Shown: positions 15,167 to 23,121 of the stretch, piece by piece
Numbering within the stretch: the first letter of the stretch is position 1
Layout: each line of letters starts with the position of its first letter
Assembly: GCA_910584735.1 (NCBI GenBank)
Contig: CAJUBM010000022.1
Location: 1 to 28,935 of the forward strand
Reading direction: 5' to 3'
From: an uncultured Muribaculaceae bacterium
Lineage (GTDB): Bacteria; Bacteroidota; Bacteroidia; Bacteroidales; Muribaculaceae
Length of the DNA: 28,935 nucleotides
Notes under the pieces: generated by a model
Databases searched by the model: none
What the model saw: only the letters and a program-made list of their open reading frames with translations
Told to the model about the DNA's origin: nothing
Program-made: the position numbers and the translations under genes

Positions 15167-17248
15167 CTATACGCCTAACGAGAGTGTCACGCGGGTGCCT
15201 TTGCGGGCGGGCTCGCCGGCGGCGGGTGTCTGTCCGCGCACAAAGCCGTTGCCCGAGAATACTACCTCGAACCCGGCGGCCTCGAGAGTGGTAACAGCCT
15301 CGCGCAGTCCCAGTCCGGCCACGGACGGCACTGTGCCTTTCGGCATCTTGGCCGGGGCGGCGGGATGGAGTTCGGAACTTACCCCGGCGGCTTTGCGCAC
15401 GGCGCTGTGGCGCCCTTCCTTTTTCGAGGCGTAGAGCATGGGGCGCTTCGTGCCGGTGTTCCCTTCGGCATAGTCGGGGGCATCGCCGAGGAGGCCGCGA
15501 GAGTACATTTTCAGCGCTATGTTGCGCATAACCTGGCCGGAGGTGGATGCCGCGCCGAACATGTTGCGCTTGGGGTAGAATGTGAGAACCATGCAGGAAT
15601 ACTGCGGGTTGTCGGCAGGGAAGAAGCCACAGAAGGCCAGACGTTTGCGCCCGGTGTTGTAGGTGCGCGTCTTGGGGTCTACGCTGTAGCATGTGCCTGT
15701 CTTCCCGGCTAATGCCACTTTGTCGCTTTTCAGGGATCGCCCTGTGCCGTGCTTCCCCCACACTACCTGTTTGAGCATATACTGCATCTTACGGGCGTTC
15801 TCTTCGGAGCATATGCGGTCGCGGATATATGACACGGGGATCACAGAGTCGAAGTTCTCGGTCTGGAGGCGCGTCACAAGGCGCGGTCGCACGTATTTGC
15901 CGCCGTTGGCTATGGCGTTGTAGATTGACAATGTGTAGATTGGCGGAATCTGCGATGTGTAGCCGTAGCACATACGCGACAGGTCGATACGCGCCGGGTC
16001 GGGATTGAAATATGGGACGCGCTCGCCGGCTATGCCCGTGTGCATCGGTTCGAGGAACCCTATGGAGCGCAGCCGTTCGACGAATGCCTTGGGGTTCTTG
16101 TCGTAGCCGCGTGTTATTATACGGGCCATGCCGATGTTCGACGACTGTTCTATCACCTCGCGTACACGCAGCGAGGCGTTGAAATGTGAGTCGGTTATGG
16201 GGCGTCCTCCGGCGTAGGCCCAGCTTGCCCCGATTGGTATTACCTCCTCAAGGTTGCTTACGAGGCCGTCCTCAAGGGCTATCATCATTGATATGGGCTT
16301 TACGACCGAGCCTGGCTCGAAACCTACCACGGCGTAGTTCAGGGCCTCGATATAGCCGGGGCCGGTCTTGGAGCGTTCGAGGTTTGAGATGGCTTTTATA
16401 TCGCCGGTCTTGACGTCCATGAGAATGGCGCATCCCCAGTCGGCCGAGCAGGAGTCGAGTACGCGGTTGAGTTCGTTTTCCACGATGTCCTGTAGGCGTA
16501 TGTCGATGGTGGTGCGCAGGTTATATCCCGGGGTGGCGGGGATGTCGGTCCAGTTTACGATGTTTTTCGTGAGGGGGATTTTTTTTGCTATCCCCGGGGT
16601 GCCGTAGAGAAGGGTGTCGAGGGCCATCTCCAGGCCGGAGATGCCGTGTACCTGGTTACAGGTGGCGGTCTGCCCGACGCCGCCGATGGAGCGGCGCGCC
16701 ATAGCTCCGTATGGATTGGAGCGCTTCATGACCGATTCCACCGTCATGCCGCTCTTGTTAGGGTTGGGGATGCAGAAGAACGGGAATGTCTTGAGATGCT
16801 GTAACTGGCTGAAGCTAAGGCCGGCTATTACCCTGAAAGAGCGCGGGCGCTTTTTTGCGTCCTTTTTCAGGGGGGCGGCCAGATAGTCTTTCCATTCGTC
16901 GCGGGTCTTGCGTGGGAAGTATGTGGCCATGGAGTCGGCCACGGAGTCGAGGGCCAGGCGGTAGCGGTGTTCCATGAAGCGCTCTGAACGGAAGTCGAGG
17001 CGCACGGTGTAGTAGCGCAGGTTGGTGGCAAGTATGGAGCCGTCGTCCGACAGTATGTCGCCGCGTTCGGGCAGTATCGTATCGACACGCTCCATTTCCT
17101 TCATGGCCTTGCGGTTCCAGTCGTCGGCATGCACGATGGTGGTGGAGAACAATTTCGATGCTATGGCTCCAGAGAAGAGGAGTATCAGCGCCGAAATCAG
17201 TCCGTAACGGAACAATATGTGGAGTTTGTTGTCTTTTTTACGTATCAT
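15167..17248 (-). CDS. ftsI: Septal class B penicillin-binding protein (FtsI-type) with a C-terminal PASTA domain
   Basis: Transpeptidase that cross-links septal peptidoglycan, anchored in the inner membrane. It has 693 residues. A membrane helix at about 14-31 is followed by the PBP dimerisation region. The three active-site motifs are SVVK (314-317, nucleophile S314), SSN (369-371) and KTG (516-518). A Ser-, Pro- and Ala-rich stretch leads to one PASTA domain at about 635-693 (TVPSVAGLGLREAVTTLEAA and following), which in other proteins binds peptidoglycan. It follows ftsL by 43 bases. Cluster position supports the septal role. Confidence 0.96.
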   Translation of the reverse strand: MIRKKDNKLHILFRYGLISALILLFSGAIASKLFSTTIVHADDWNRKAMKEMERVDTILPERGDILSDDGSILATNLRYYTVRLDFRSERFMEHRYRLALDSVADSMATYFPRKTRDEWKDYLAAPLKKDAKKRPRSFRVIAGLSFSQLQHLKTFPFFCIPNPNKSGMTVESVMKRSNPYGAMARRSIGGVGQTATCNQVHGISGLEMALDTLLYGTPGIAKKIPLTKNIVNWTDIPATPGYNLRTTIDIRLQDIVENELNRVLDSCSADWGCAILMDVKTGDIKAISNLERSKTGPGYIEALNYAVVGFEPGSVVKPISMMIALEDGLVSNLEEVIPIGASWAYAGGRPITDSHFNASLRVREVIEQSSNIGMARIITRGYDKNPKAFVERLRSIGFLEPMHTGIAGERVPYFNPDPARIDLSRMCYGYTSQIPPIYTLSIYNAIANGGKYVRPRLVTRLQTENFDSVIPVSYIRDRICSEENARKMQYMLKQVVWGKHGTGRSLKSDKVALAGKTGTCYSVDPKTRTYNTGRKRLAFCGFFPADNPQYSCMVLTFYPKRNMFGAASTSGQVMRNIALKMYSRGLLGDAPDYAEGNTGTKRPMLYASKKEGRHSAVRKAAGVSSELHPAAPAKMPKGTVPSVAGLGLREAVTTLEAAGFEVVFSGNGFVRGQTPAAGEPARKGTRVTLSLGV

Positions 17249-17291
17249 AGGGGAGAAGAGTGTTGTCTTTCTGCCGGTTGTAGCGGGTGGC

Positions 17292-17666
17292 TTATTCTTT
17301 GTACATTGAGATTCGGTATGGAGGCTGCTCCTGTATGGTCACCCCGAGCCTCATGGAATCGGCCAGATGCTGCATCTGCGACTCGCGTATGCGGCTCATG
17401 TAGTTCGATTTCTCGCGTATACGTTCGGTCTTCACAACTTCCAGTTCCTTTTCAAGGGTCTGGATTGTCTCCATTTGTGTCTGGCATGTGTAGCGGTTGG
17501 TGATGTATATCATCAGCATGGTTGTCACGGCCAGCACCAGCAGCCAGTTCCGACGCATGAAGTCAAGCGACAGCACCCGGCCATGAAGAGCCTGCAGCCA
17601 CAGGGACTTTTTCTTGTCCGTGGCCCGTGACGGGATGGTTGCTGATGTGTCGGCGGTTGTAGGCAT
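17292..17666 (-). CDS. ftsL: FtsL-like divisome protein
   Basis: Small bitopic protein of 124 residues: a basic cytoplasmic tail, a membrane helix at about 41-57 (WLLVLAVTTMLMIYITN), then a Glu- and Arg-rich coiled-coil stretch at about 62-100. This is the layout of FtsL, which with FtsQ and a partner activates FtsW and the septal PBP. Sequence identity to FtsL is too low to judge by eye, and the assignment rests on topology and on the place between rsmH and ftsI, where Bacteroidetes carry their own FtsL family. It lies 59 bases after rsmH. Confidence 0.85.
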   Translation of the reverse strand: MPTTADTSATIPSRATDKKKSLWLQALHGRVLSLDFMRRNWLLVLAVTTMLMIYITNRYTCQTQMETIQTLEKELEVVKTERIREKSNYMSRIRESQMQHLADSMRLGVTIQEQPPYRISMYKE

Positions 17667-17725
17667 GGTAGGATGACGGGGTGTTTGATATGGAAGTTTT
17701 CTGTTTTTGTGTGATGATTTCTCTG

Positions 17726-18685
17726 TCAGGTGTCTGAGGGGAGTTTTACCGCGACCCTTAGTTTGGCCGAGCGTGAGCGCGGGTTGCGTTCAATCTCCTC
17801 CTCGTCGGGAACTATGGCTTTCGCGTTGCAGAGCTTCAGGGGGGATAGTGGACGCCCGAAGAAGTCTTTTTCCTGCCGCCCTTCAAGATTCCCGGCCCGC
17901 ATGAAGTTTTTCACCAGGCGGTCTTCCAGGGAATGGTAGGTTATCACGGCCAGGCGTCCCTCAGGTTTGAGCACGGCCAGTGCCTGGGCCAGCAGCGAGC
18001 GCAGGGCTGCGATTTCGTCGTTCACCTCTATGCGTATGGCCTGGAAAATCTGGGCAAGTTCCTTTTTTTCGCGGCGGGGGTTCACCAACGGGGTGACGGC
18101 TGCGAGAAGCTGTTCCACGGTGGTGATCGGCTCCTTTTCGCGGGCCGAGACGATGGCCTTGGCCAGTTGGCGCGCCTGGGGGAGTTCGCCGTAGAGGCGG
18201 AAAATCTCGGCAAGCCGTTCGGGGGATGCCTCTGCTATCAGTGAAGAGGCATCGCGTGGTGCCTGCGGGTTCATGCGCATATCCAGGGGGCCTTCCCAAC
18301 GGAAGGAGAAGCCTCTTTGCGGGTCGTCGAAATGATGGAATGAGACACCTAAGTCGGCAAGTATGCCGTCTACGGCGTCCGCGTTGTAGAAACGCAGGTA
18401 GTTGCGGAGGTAGCGGAAGTTGCCGTGTACGAGGGTGAACGCCTTGTTGCCGGTGAGTTCCTTGTCAGCCATCGCTCGGTCTATGGCCTGCGAATCCTGG
18501 TCGAAGCTCAACAGGCGTCCTTCGCGAGATGCATCGAGTTGCGCGAGGATGGCGCGGGAATGTCCGCCCCCGCCGAGGGTGCAGTCAACGTAGGTGCCTG
18601 ACGGCGTGATATGTAACGCGTCAAGCGCCTGCGGCAGCAAGGCTGGTATGTGGTATTCTTTTGCGGGGATTCCTGTTTCTTCCAT
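17726..18685 (-). CDS. rsmH: 16S rRNA (cytosine-1402-N4) methyltransferase RsmH (MraW)
   Basis: S-adenosylmethionine-dependent enzyme that methylates N4 of C1402 in the 16S rRNA decoding centre. It has 319 residues. The N-terminus YHIPALLPQALDAL and the SAM loop TLGGGGHSRAIL (36-47) are typical, as are ILADLGVSFHHFDDPQRGFSF and ITYHSLEDRLVKNF. It is the first recognisable gene of the cluster. In most bacteria mraZ comes immediately before it, but here the next gene upstream, 217 bases away, is a sugar transferase. Confidence 0.98.
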   Translation of the reverse strand: MEETGIPAKEYHIPALLPQALDALHITPSGTYVDCTLGGGGHSRAILAQLDASREGRLLSFDQDSQAIDRAMADKELTGNKAFTLVHGNFRYLRNYLRFYNADAVDGILADLGVSFHHFDDPQRGFSFRWEGPLDMRMNPQAPRDASSLIAEASPERLAEIFRLYGELPQARQLAKAIVSAREKEPITTVEQLLAAVTPLVNPRREKKELAQIFQAIRIEVNDEIAALRSLLAQALAVLKPEGRLAVITYHSLEDRLVKNFMRAGNLEGRQEKDFFGRPLSPLKLCNAKAIVPDEEEIERNPRSRSAKLRVAVKLPSDT

Positions 18686-18902
18686 CGCTGAAATTTTACC
18701 GGTGTTTACCCTTGGTTTTAGGCCGGGTGAATTTGACCGTAAAATTACAAAAAAAGAAACAATTGTTTACAATGCCAAACAGCAAAAAAGGTCGTTTAAC
18801 ACAAAAAAGTTATCCACACTCCTCCGCAGTTCTCATTTGCAAACCGGATGGCGGGGTGTGGGAAAGGTGATAGGTGGGTGTGGGAAGGGGACAGCTGTAT
18901 CG
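18686..18902. promoter_or_regulatory. Probable promoter region of the dcw cluster
   Basis: This 217-base gap is AT-rich near rsmH. TAATTTTA (18747-18740, minus strand) resembles a -7 box, but no TTTG stands at the right distance, so the promoter is only a candidate. A perfect DnaA-box sequence TTATCCACA lies at 18810-18818. TGTGGGAA occurs twice on the plus strand (18857-18864 and 18879-18886), with TGGGT between them; MraZ in other bacteria binds repeated TGGGN, but no mraZ is present here. AAACAATTGTTT at 18757-18768 is a 12-base palindrome. Confidence 0.4.
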
Positions 18903-19484
18903 TTACAGCTTCAGTGTTATCATCTTCCAGATTGTGGTGAAGAATATCTTAAGGTCGAGCCACAAGGAGAATTTCTCGACATATTCGAGGTCTGCCTCCA
19001 CACGTTTCTGCATATCTTCGAGGCGCGGCGTGGGGCCTCGGAAGCCGCGTACCTGCGCGTAGCCGGTTAGGCCGGGGCGCATCTCGTGGCGCCTCATGTA
19101 GTCGGGAATCAGGGCGGAGTAATACTCGGTGTGTTTGAGCATGTGGGGGCGCGGGCCGATTATCGACATGTCACCACGCAGCACGTTGATAAGCTGCGGT
19201 AGCTCGTCAAGCGATGACCGCCGCAGGAACTTACCCACAGGGGTGATGCGTGGATCCATCGAACCCGACTGCTCTTCATCGGCCTCGTCGTTGATGTACA
19301 TCGAACGGAACTTGAGCAGGTTGAACTCGCGACCCTTGTAGCCCGTGCGCCGCTGGCGGAAGAAGATGCCCCCGGGAGAGGTAACGGCTATCCACACTGC
19401 CAGCACGACCCATAGCGGCATAAGCGCTATAAGTGCCAACAGGGCGAAAATGAAGTCGAATATCCTCTTTATCGATTTTTGCAT
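18903..19484 (-). CDS. Polyprenyl-phosphate sugar-1-phosphate transferase (catalytic core)
   Basis: Bacterial sugar transferase family (PF02397): moves a sugar phosphate from a nucleotide sugar to undecaprenyl phosphate, starting a capsular or exopolysaccharide unit at the inner membrane. It has 193 residues. The re-entrant hydrophobic helix is KRIFDFIFALLALIALMPLW; then come RTGYKGREFNLLKFRSM, DPRITPVGKFLRRSSLDELP, GDMSIIGPRPHML and MRPGLTGYAQVRGFRG. These match the WcaJ-like branch, whose members usually carry about 250 more N-terminal residues with membrane helices. Here no such part exists and upstream frames are closed, so it is either a minimal PglC-like enzyme or a truncated relative. 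The ATG at 19484 is preferred; the longer reading starts with TTG at 19517. No other polysaccharide gene is nearby. Confidence 0.88.
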   Translation of the reverse strand: MQKSIKRIFDFIFALLALIALMPLWVVLAVWIAVTSPGGIFFRQRRTGYKGREFNLLKFRSMYINDEADEEQSGSMDPRITPVGKFLRRSSLDELPQLINVLRGDMSIIGPRPHMLKHTEYYSALIPDYMRRHEMRPGLTGYAQVRGFRGPTPRLEDMQKRVEADLEYVEKFSLWLDLKIFFTTIWKMITLKL

Positions 19485-19845
19485 CAACGTAGAAATGATA
19501 AGTCGTCGGGGCTGCAATTATAACAGGCCGGACGGACGGCTTGTTTTGTTCCGGCAGCGATATAGGGCCGATTTATGTGTATAACGTTAACAATGCTTAA
19601 GAAATTGCGCGTGTATCGAAATTTCGTGCCATAGGAGAGAAAAATGCGGCATCCCGACCCCGTGAAGTGACCGCCGAGGGGGGCCCGGAATATCCGGCTG
19701 CAAAGATACTACTTTTTTGCCGCCATGCAAAATGTAAGTTGCACGGACTTCATGGTATCGGGAGGTTGATTACACCGATTATCCATTCTGATGCGTTCAA
19801 TACAAAAGATGGCAGAGATGCACTCATGTGGCTGTGTCAAAATCT
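19485..19845. other. Gene-free stretch upstream of the sugar transferase
   Basis: I see no convincing gene here. Small palindromes are present (TAACGTTA and CGAAATTTCG), and TGTGTCAAAAT near 19834-19844 echoes the hairpin sequences at 20078-20112 and 28818-28835. The promoter of the sugar transferase should be here, but no good TTTG/TAnnTTTG pair is visible on the minus strand. Confidence 0.4.
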
Positions 19846-19888
19846 AAAAAAACACTTCTCATACTCAAAACGTGGTCACTTTAGTGTT
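19846..19888 (-). terminator. Possible minus-strand terminator after repeat copy 3
   Basis: On the minus strand AACACT (19888-19883) pairs with AGTGTT (19856-19851), followed by a T-run (A at 19846-19852 on the plus strand, partly shared with the stem). The stem is short and the loop long. No minus-strand gene ends here, so repeat copy 3, which reads toward it, is the only evident transcript to terminate. Confidence 0.4.
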
Positions 19889-19897
19889 GGCGGATGG

Positions 19898-20041
19898 TAG
19901 TGGCGCCGGACCTCCGGGACGGCAGGCCACCCGAAAAAGCCCAGCCGAATTAGAAATGCTAACTCCTCGGCAAAGAACAACTTACGTTTTTAGGCTCTGC
20001 CTCTTCGGGTGGCCTGCCGTCCCGGAGGTCCGGCGCCACTA
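19898..20041 (-). repeat. Dispersed inverted-repeat element, copy 3 (complete, 144 bases)
   Basis: The element lies in the opposite orientation to copy 2. Its 5' arm is 20041-19993 and its 3' arm is 19935-19898 on the minus strand; the outer arms match those of copy 2 exactly. The core also matches copy 2, for example AACGTAAG, GAGGAGT and AGCATTTCTAAT, and total length differs by one base. The inner pair GCTG/CAGC of copy 2 is GTTG/TAGC here, still paired through two G-T pairs on this strand. CCATCC follows the 3' arm in both copies. The 5' flank (20042-20078) is shared with copy 1, and TTACTTTA stands at the -7-like position. It sits between two divergent genes. Confidence 0.9.
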
Positions 20042-20077
20042 TAAAGTAACCATTGCCAAAAGTGTTATATAACATAA

Positions 20078-20112
20078 GCGGTGTGTCAAAAAAATGAATT
20101 TTGACACACCGC
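20078..20112. terminator. Strong hairpin in a divergent gap
   Basis: GCGGTGTGTCAAAA and TTTTGACACACCGC form a perfect 14-bp stem around a 7-base loop. No gene ends nearby on either strand and no T-run follows. It lies 37 bases upstream of repeat copy 3 in that element's direction, the same arrangement as the hairpin at 125-161 and copy 1. The type is uncertain; it may insulate the element rather than end a gene. Confidence 0.5.
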
Positions 20113-20355
20113 CATTCGGATTGTGTATTACCTCCCATGTGCCGGGAAATTCGATTGTGTAGCTTTCCCATGGTGACAAAGCATTGTATGGGAGGTAGGG
20201 AATGTACCTTGGAGGGTAAGACTGTATTGGCGTATCTACCTATTTTTAAATTGATGTAAGACGTATTGGCTTTGGGTTCAGTGTATTGTCGGTTTATAGG
20301 ATTCATTGCGGACTACTTATTTGAGTTTGTCCTGAGATATATGGTCGTTTATATT
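20113..20355. other. Upstream region of the GH31 gene with a nested inverted repeat
   Basis: TACCTCCCAT (20129-20138) and ATGGGAGGTA (20188-20197) are perfect inverted repeats. Inside them GGGAAA (20144-20149) pairs with TTTCCC (20164-20169). The rest is AT-rich and shows no gene. The role is unknown; it could be an operator, a remnant mobile-element end, or a structured RNA. Confidence 0.4.
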
Positions 20356-20363
20356 TAATTTTG
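20356..20363 (+). promoter_or_regulatory. Probable -7 box of the GH31 gene
   Basis: TAATTTTG matches the Bacteroidetes -7 consensus TAnnTTTG and lies 53 bases before the ATG. No good TTTG is found 19-21 bases upstream, so the promoter is plausible but incomplete. Confidence 0.5.
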
Positions 20364-20416
20364 TGATAACATATAGTGCGCGACATGTGGAATATCCTTA
20401 TCCAAAATAATAAACC

Positions 20417-22741
20417 ATGAAAGAAAAATTACGTCTTTTCATATTGCTATGTCTGCTGTCGGCAGGGGTGGTTCTGAAAGGGGAGAGAACAGGCAGCCCG
20501 AAGGCAAATCCGGATGCCGTGGTGATAAGTGGCAACGCGAGGTTCTCGGTGCTGACGCCTGAAATGATCCGTATCGAATATAGCGATAACGGGATTTTTG
20601 AGGACCGGGCCACATTCGCTGTGATAAACCGCAATCTCGATGTGCCGCCTTTCAGGACTTCGGAAGATTCCGCGTTCTTATTCTTAGAGACCGACAAGCT
20701 GCTGCTGAAATATCGGAAAGGCACGGATCCCCGCACAAATCCGGCCCAAAACCTTTCAATAACGATGGCCCATAACGGGGGTGACACCGTTTGGTATCAC
20801 GGCAAGCCGGATCCGATGAATCTCAAAGGTACCTGCCGCACTCTTGACGGCAGCAACGGCGACAATAAAAGGTCGGAGTTGGAGAATGGCTTGATTTCGC
20901 GTTCGGGCTGGGCGGTGATTGACGATTCATGGACGTCCGCCCGCGCCGATGGAAGCCGTTCGTTCGCATTGGAACCGAATAAGGAGCTTGGCTATGACTG
21001 GTGGGCTCAACGGAAAGACCCGCAGGCAATGGATGTGTATTTCCTCGGCTACGGCAGGGACTATAAGAAAGCAATCTCTGATTTCACACGGATTGCGGGG
21101 CGGATTCCACTCCCTCCGGCTTACGTCTTCGGCTATTGGTACAGCAAGTATGCCTCTTATTCTTCCGATGATTATCGTGAGATAATGAACGAGCTTGAGG
21201 CTAACGATATTCCCACGGACGTAATGATTCTTGATATGGACTGGCATTGGAACGGCAATGCCGGAAGTATGTCCGAGGGACGTGGCGGATGGACCGGCTG
21301 GTCGTGGAACACCAACCTGATTCCTGACCCCGAGGGGTTGTTGAAGGAGATACACGCGCGTGGTTTCAAAGCTGCGTTGAACCTCCATCCCGCAGATGGA
21401 GTGAACAGCCATGAATCACCGGAATATTTCGATGCGATGAACCGCACTCTTGAGGGTAAATATGATGTGCAGGCCGCGCAGGGGAAAAGTATCCCTTGGT
21501 ATCTTGACAATGTTGACTTCACCGATGCTTTTTTTAAGACCATAATACGCGACCATGAGCGCGAGGGTGTGGATTTTTGGTGGCTTGACTGGCAGCAGCA
21601 TCTTACCAGTCCTTACACTGACGGACTTGGCCAGACGTTCTGGTGCAACCATGTGTTCTACAATGATATGGCTAAGAATCGTCCCGGCCATCGTCCTGTG
21701 ATATTCCACCGCTGGGGCGGTCTGGGGTGCCACAGGTATCAGATCGGCTTCTCCGGCGATGCGCTCATAAATTTCCCGACGCTTGCTTTCCAACCCTATT
21801 TTACGGCTACTGCATCTAACGTGGGCTACGGCTATTGGGGGCATGACCTGGGAGGCCATGCCTTCACAGACGAGGCTACGGTAAACGATCCGGAACTTGT
21901 GCTTCGCTGGATTCAGTTCGGTGTATTCACCCCCGTTTTCAGGACACATGCCACAAACGACCCGCGTATTGAGCGCCGTATATGGAAGTTCGCAAATCTG
22001 CCCGATATACGTGAAGCGGTCAAGCTGCGTTATGCTCTCTTCCCGTATATCTACACAATGGCCCGGGAGGCGTATGACACAGGCATCTCCATCTGCCGCC
22101 CCCTTTATTATGAATATCCTGAATCGGAGGAGGCATACTCATTCGAGGGGGAATATTTCTTCGGCGATGATGTGATTGTGGCCCCCATAACAGAAGCATC
22201 GGAAAACGGTGTCAGCCGTAAGACAGTCTGGTTCCCGGAAGGTGGCTGGTGGAGTGTGGCTACTGACGAACTTATCCAGGGGCCGGCCACTAAGGAAATG
22301 GAGTTCTCGAAGACTGATATCCCCTACTTCTATCGTGAGGGTTCTATCGTGCCGTTGAATCCGTCGGATATCAAGAATGTAACCGAGCATCCCGAACATC
22401 TGATTCTGAATATTATTGCTGGAAAAGATGGCAAAGGACACCTATACGAGGATGCCGGTGACAACAGCGACTACGCTACCCGCTATGCCACCACGGAGTT
22501 CTCCCAATCCCATGACGGCAAAGTCAGCACCTATATGATACACCCCCGAAAAGGCATCGCCGACAACCTCCCTGCCGCCCGGACATATACTCTGAAAATA
22601 TACAATACCAATAAACCAAACTCCGTCAAAGTAAACGGCTCCTCTATTACCAATTTCAGCTATTCCCCGGATGGTAAATGCACAACCGTAGAGGTGCCTC
22701 TTACACCCTGTTCATCTACGACAACAGTAGAAGTCGAATAA
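20417..22741 (+). CDS. Secreted glycoside hydrolase family 31 enzyme (alpha-glucosidase or alpha-xylosidase type)
   Basis: Retaining alpha-glycosidase acting on alpha-linked sugars outside the cytoplasm. It has 774 residues. A signal peptide covers about residues 1-20. A beta-sandwich N-terminal domain is followed by the barrel from about 230, with FGYWYSKYASYSS and MILDMDWHW near the active site. The nucleophile fits D391 in FWWLDWQQ and the acid/base fits D448 in GFSGDA. FRTHATNDPR and the C-terminal beta domains follow. The WWLDW form of the nucleophile motif is a distinct GH31 branch; which substrate it takes cannot be read from the sequence. It stands alone, with no susC/susD pair or regulator in the window, and ends at a strong hairpin. 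Confidence 0.93.
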   Translation: MKEKLRLFILLCLLSAGVVLKGERTGSPKANPDAVVISGNARFSVLTPEMIRIEYSDNGIFEDRATFAVINRNLDVPPFRTSEDSAFLFLETDKLLLKYRKGTDPRTNPAQNLSITMAHNGGDTVWYHGKPDPMNLKGTCRTLDGSNGDNKRSELENGLISRSGWAVIDDSWTSARADGSRSFALEPNKELGYDWWAQRKDPQAMDVYFLGYGRDYKKAISDFTRIAGRIPLPPAYVFGYWYSKYASYSSDDYREIMNELEANDIPTDVMILDMDWHWNGNAGSMSEGRGGWTGWSWNTNLIPDPEGLLKEIHARGFKAALNLHPADGVNSHESPEYFDAMNRTLEGKYDVQAAQGKSIPWYLDNVDFTDAFFKTIIRDHEREGVDFWWLDWQQHLTSPYTDGLGQTFWCNHVFYNDMAKNRPGHRPVIFHRWGGLGCHRYQIGFSGDALINFPTLAFQPYFTATASNVGYGYWGHDLGGHAFTDEATVNDPELVLRWIQFGVFTPVFRTHATNDPRIERRIWKFANLPDIREAVKLRYALFPYIYTMAREAYDTGISICRPLYYEYPESEEAYSFEGEYFFGDDVIVAPITEASENGVSRKTVWFPEGGWWSVATDELIQGPATKEMEFSKTDIPYFYREGSIVPLNPSDIKNVTEHPEHLILNIIAGKDGKGHLYEDAGDNSDYATRYATTEFSQSHDGKVSTYMIHPRKGIADNLPAARTYTLKIYNTNKPNSVKVNGSSITNFSYSPDGKCTTVEVPLTPCSSTTTVEVE

Positions 22742-22778
22742 CAAAAGTTCCCATCTGTAAGGGTTTATAAATCCAATA

Positions 22779-22817
22779 AGTGAGTGGAGCCAAAAATTGA
22801 TTTTGACTCCACTCACT
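22779..22817 (+). terminator. Hairpin terminator of the GH31 gene
   Basis: AGTGAGTGGAG-c-CAAAA pairs with TTTTG-a-CTCCACTCACT, 16 pairs and one mismatch with a 5-base apex, 38 bases after the stop. A T-rich stretch follows. Confidence 0.75.
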
Positions 22818-22864
22818 GTATTTTCTTTAATTGATATTAGCTCAGTAAGTGAGCCGCATAAAAG

Positions 22865-22901
22865 AAAAGTACCCGGAAAAAGCCCTTTTTTGGGTACTTT
22901 T
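22865..22901 (-). terminator. Terminator of tRNA-Ser
   Basis: AAAAGTACCC (22865-22874) and GGGTACTTTT (22892-22901) form a 10-bp stem whose 3' side ends in T on either strand. It lies 43 bases downstream of the tRNA-Ser 3' end. Confidence 0.65.
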
Positions 22902-22944
22902 TCGGGTGCTTATTTGTTAAATTGCTGATATTCAGCATTACGAG

Positions 22945-23029
22945 CGGAGAGAGAGGGATTCGAACCCCCGGAGGTGTGACCCTCAACGGTTTTCAAGACC
23001 GCCGCAATCGACCACTCTGCCATCTCTCC
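22945..23029 (-). tRNA. tRNA-Ser (anticodon TGA)
   Basis: The 85-base sequence folds as a class II tRNA: acceptor stem GGAGAGA with TCTCTCC and discriminator G, the anticodon loop of CGGTCTTGAAAACCG with TGA, a long variable arm, and the T-loop GTTCGAATC. The CCA end is not encoded. It reads codon TCA and, by wobble, other TCN codons. Its own promoter is at 23090-23121. Confidence 0.97.
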
Positions 23030-23089
23030 TTAGGTCGTAGCCAAGTTGGATTATAACAAGGGTTATAGTCTTTTGGCTGTTTGCGGCTG

Positions 23090-23121
23090 CAAAGTTATGA
23101 TGTTTTTTTTATAAATGCAAA
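23090..23121 (-). promoter_or_regulatory. Promoter of tRNA-Ser
   Basis: On the minus strand TTTG (23121-23118), 20 bases, then TAACTTTG (23097-23090). Both boxes fit the Bacteroidetes primary-sigma consensus exactly. Transcription should start about 55 bases before the tRNA. Confidence 0.85.

Noticed and set aside
18810..18818. Single DnaA box as evidence of a replication origin
   Set aside because: One box without a cluster, an AT-rich unwinding region or dnaA/dnaN nearby does not support an origin; kept only as a possible regulatory site.
19667..19900. Plus-strand frame of 77 codons in the gap before the GH31 gene
   Set aside because: No recognisable family, no clear promoter, and it ends in the repeat arm.
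19872..20072. Plus-strand frame of 66 codons made mostly of the repeat
   Set aside because: The peptide is a translation of the inverted-repeat arms; similar short frames would appear at every copy.
19959..20306. Minus-strand frame of 115 codons over repeat copy 3 and the hairpin at 20078
   Set aside because: It runs through the repeat arm, the hairpin and the nested inverted repeat; its sequence reflects those elements and not a protein.
20417..22741. A polysaccharide utilisation locus around the GH31 gene
   Set aside because: No susC/susD-like pair, regulator or second glycosidase is in the window; the neighbours are tRNAs and an MFS carrier.
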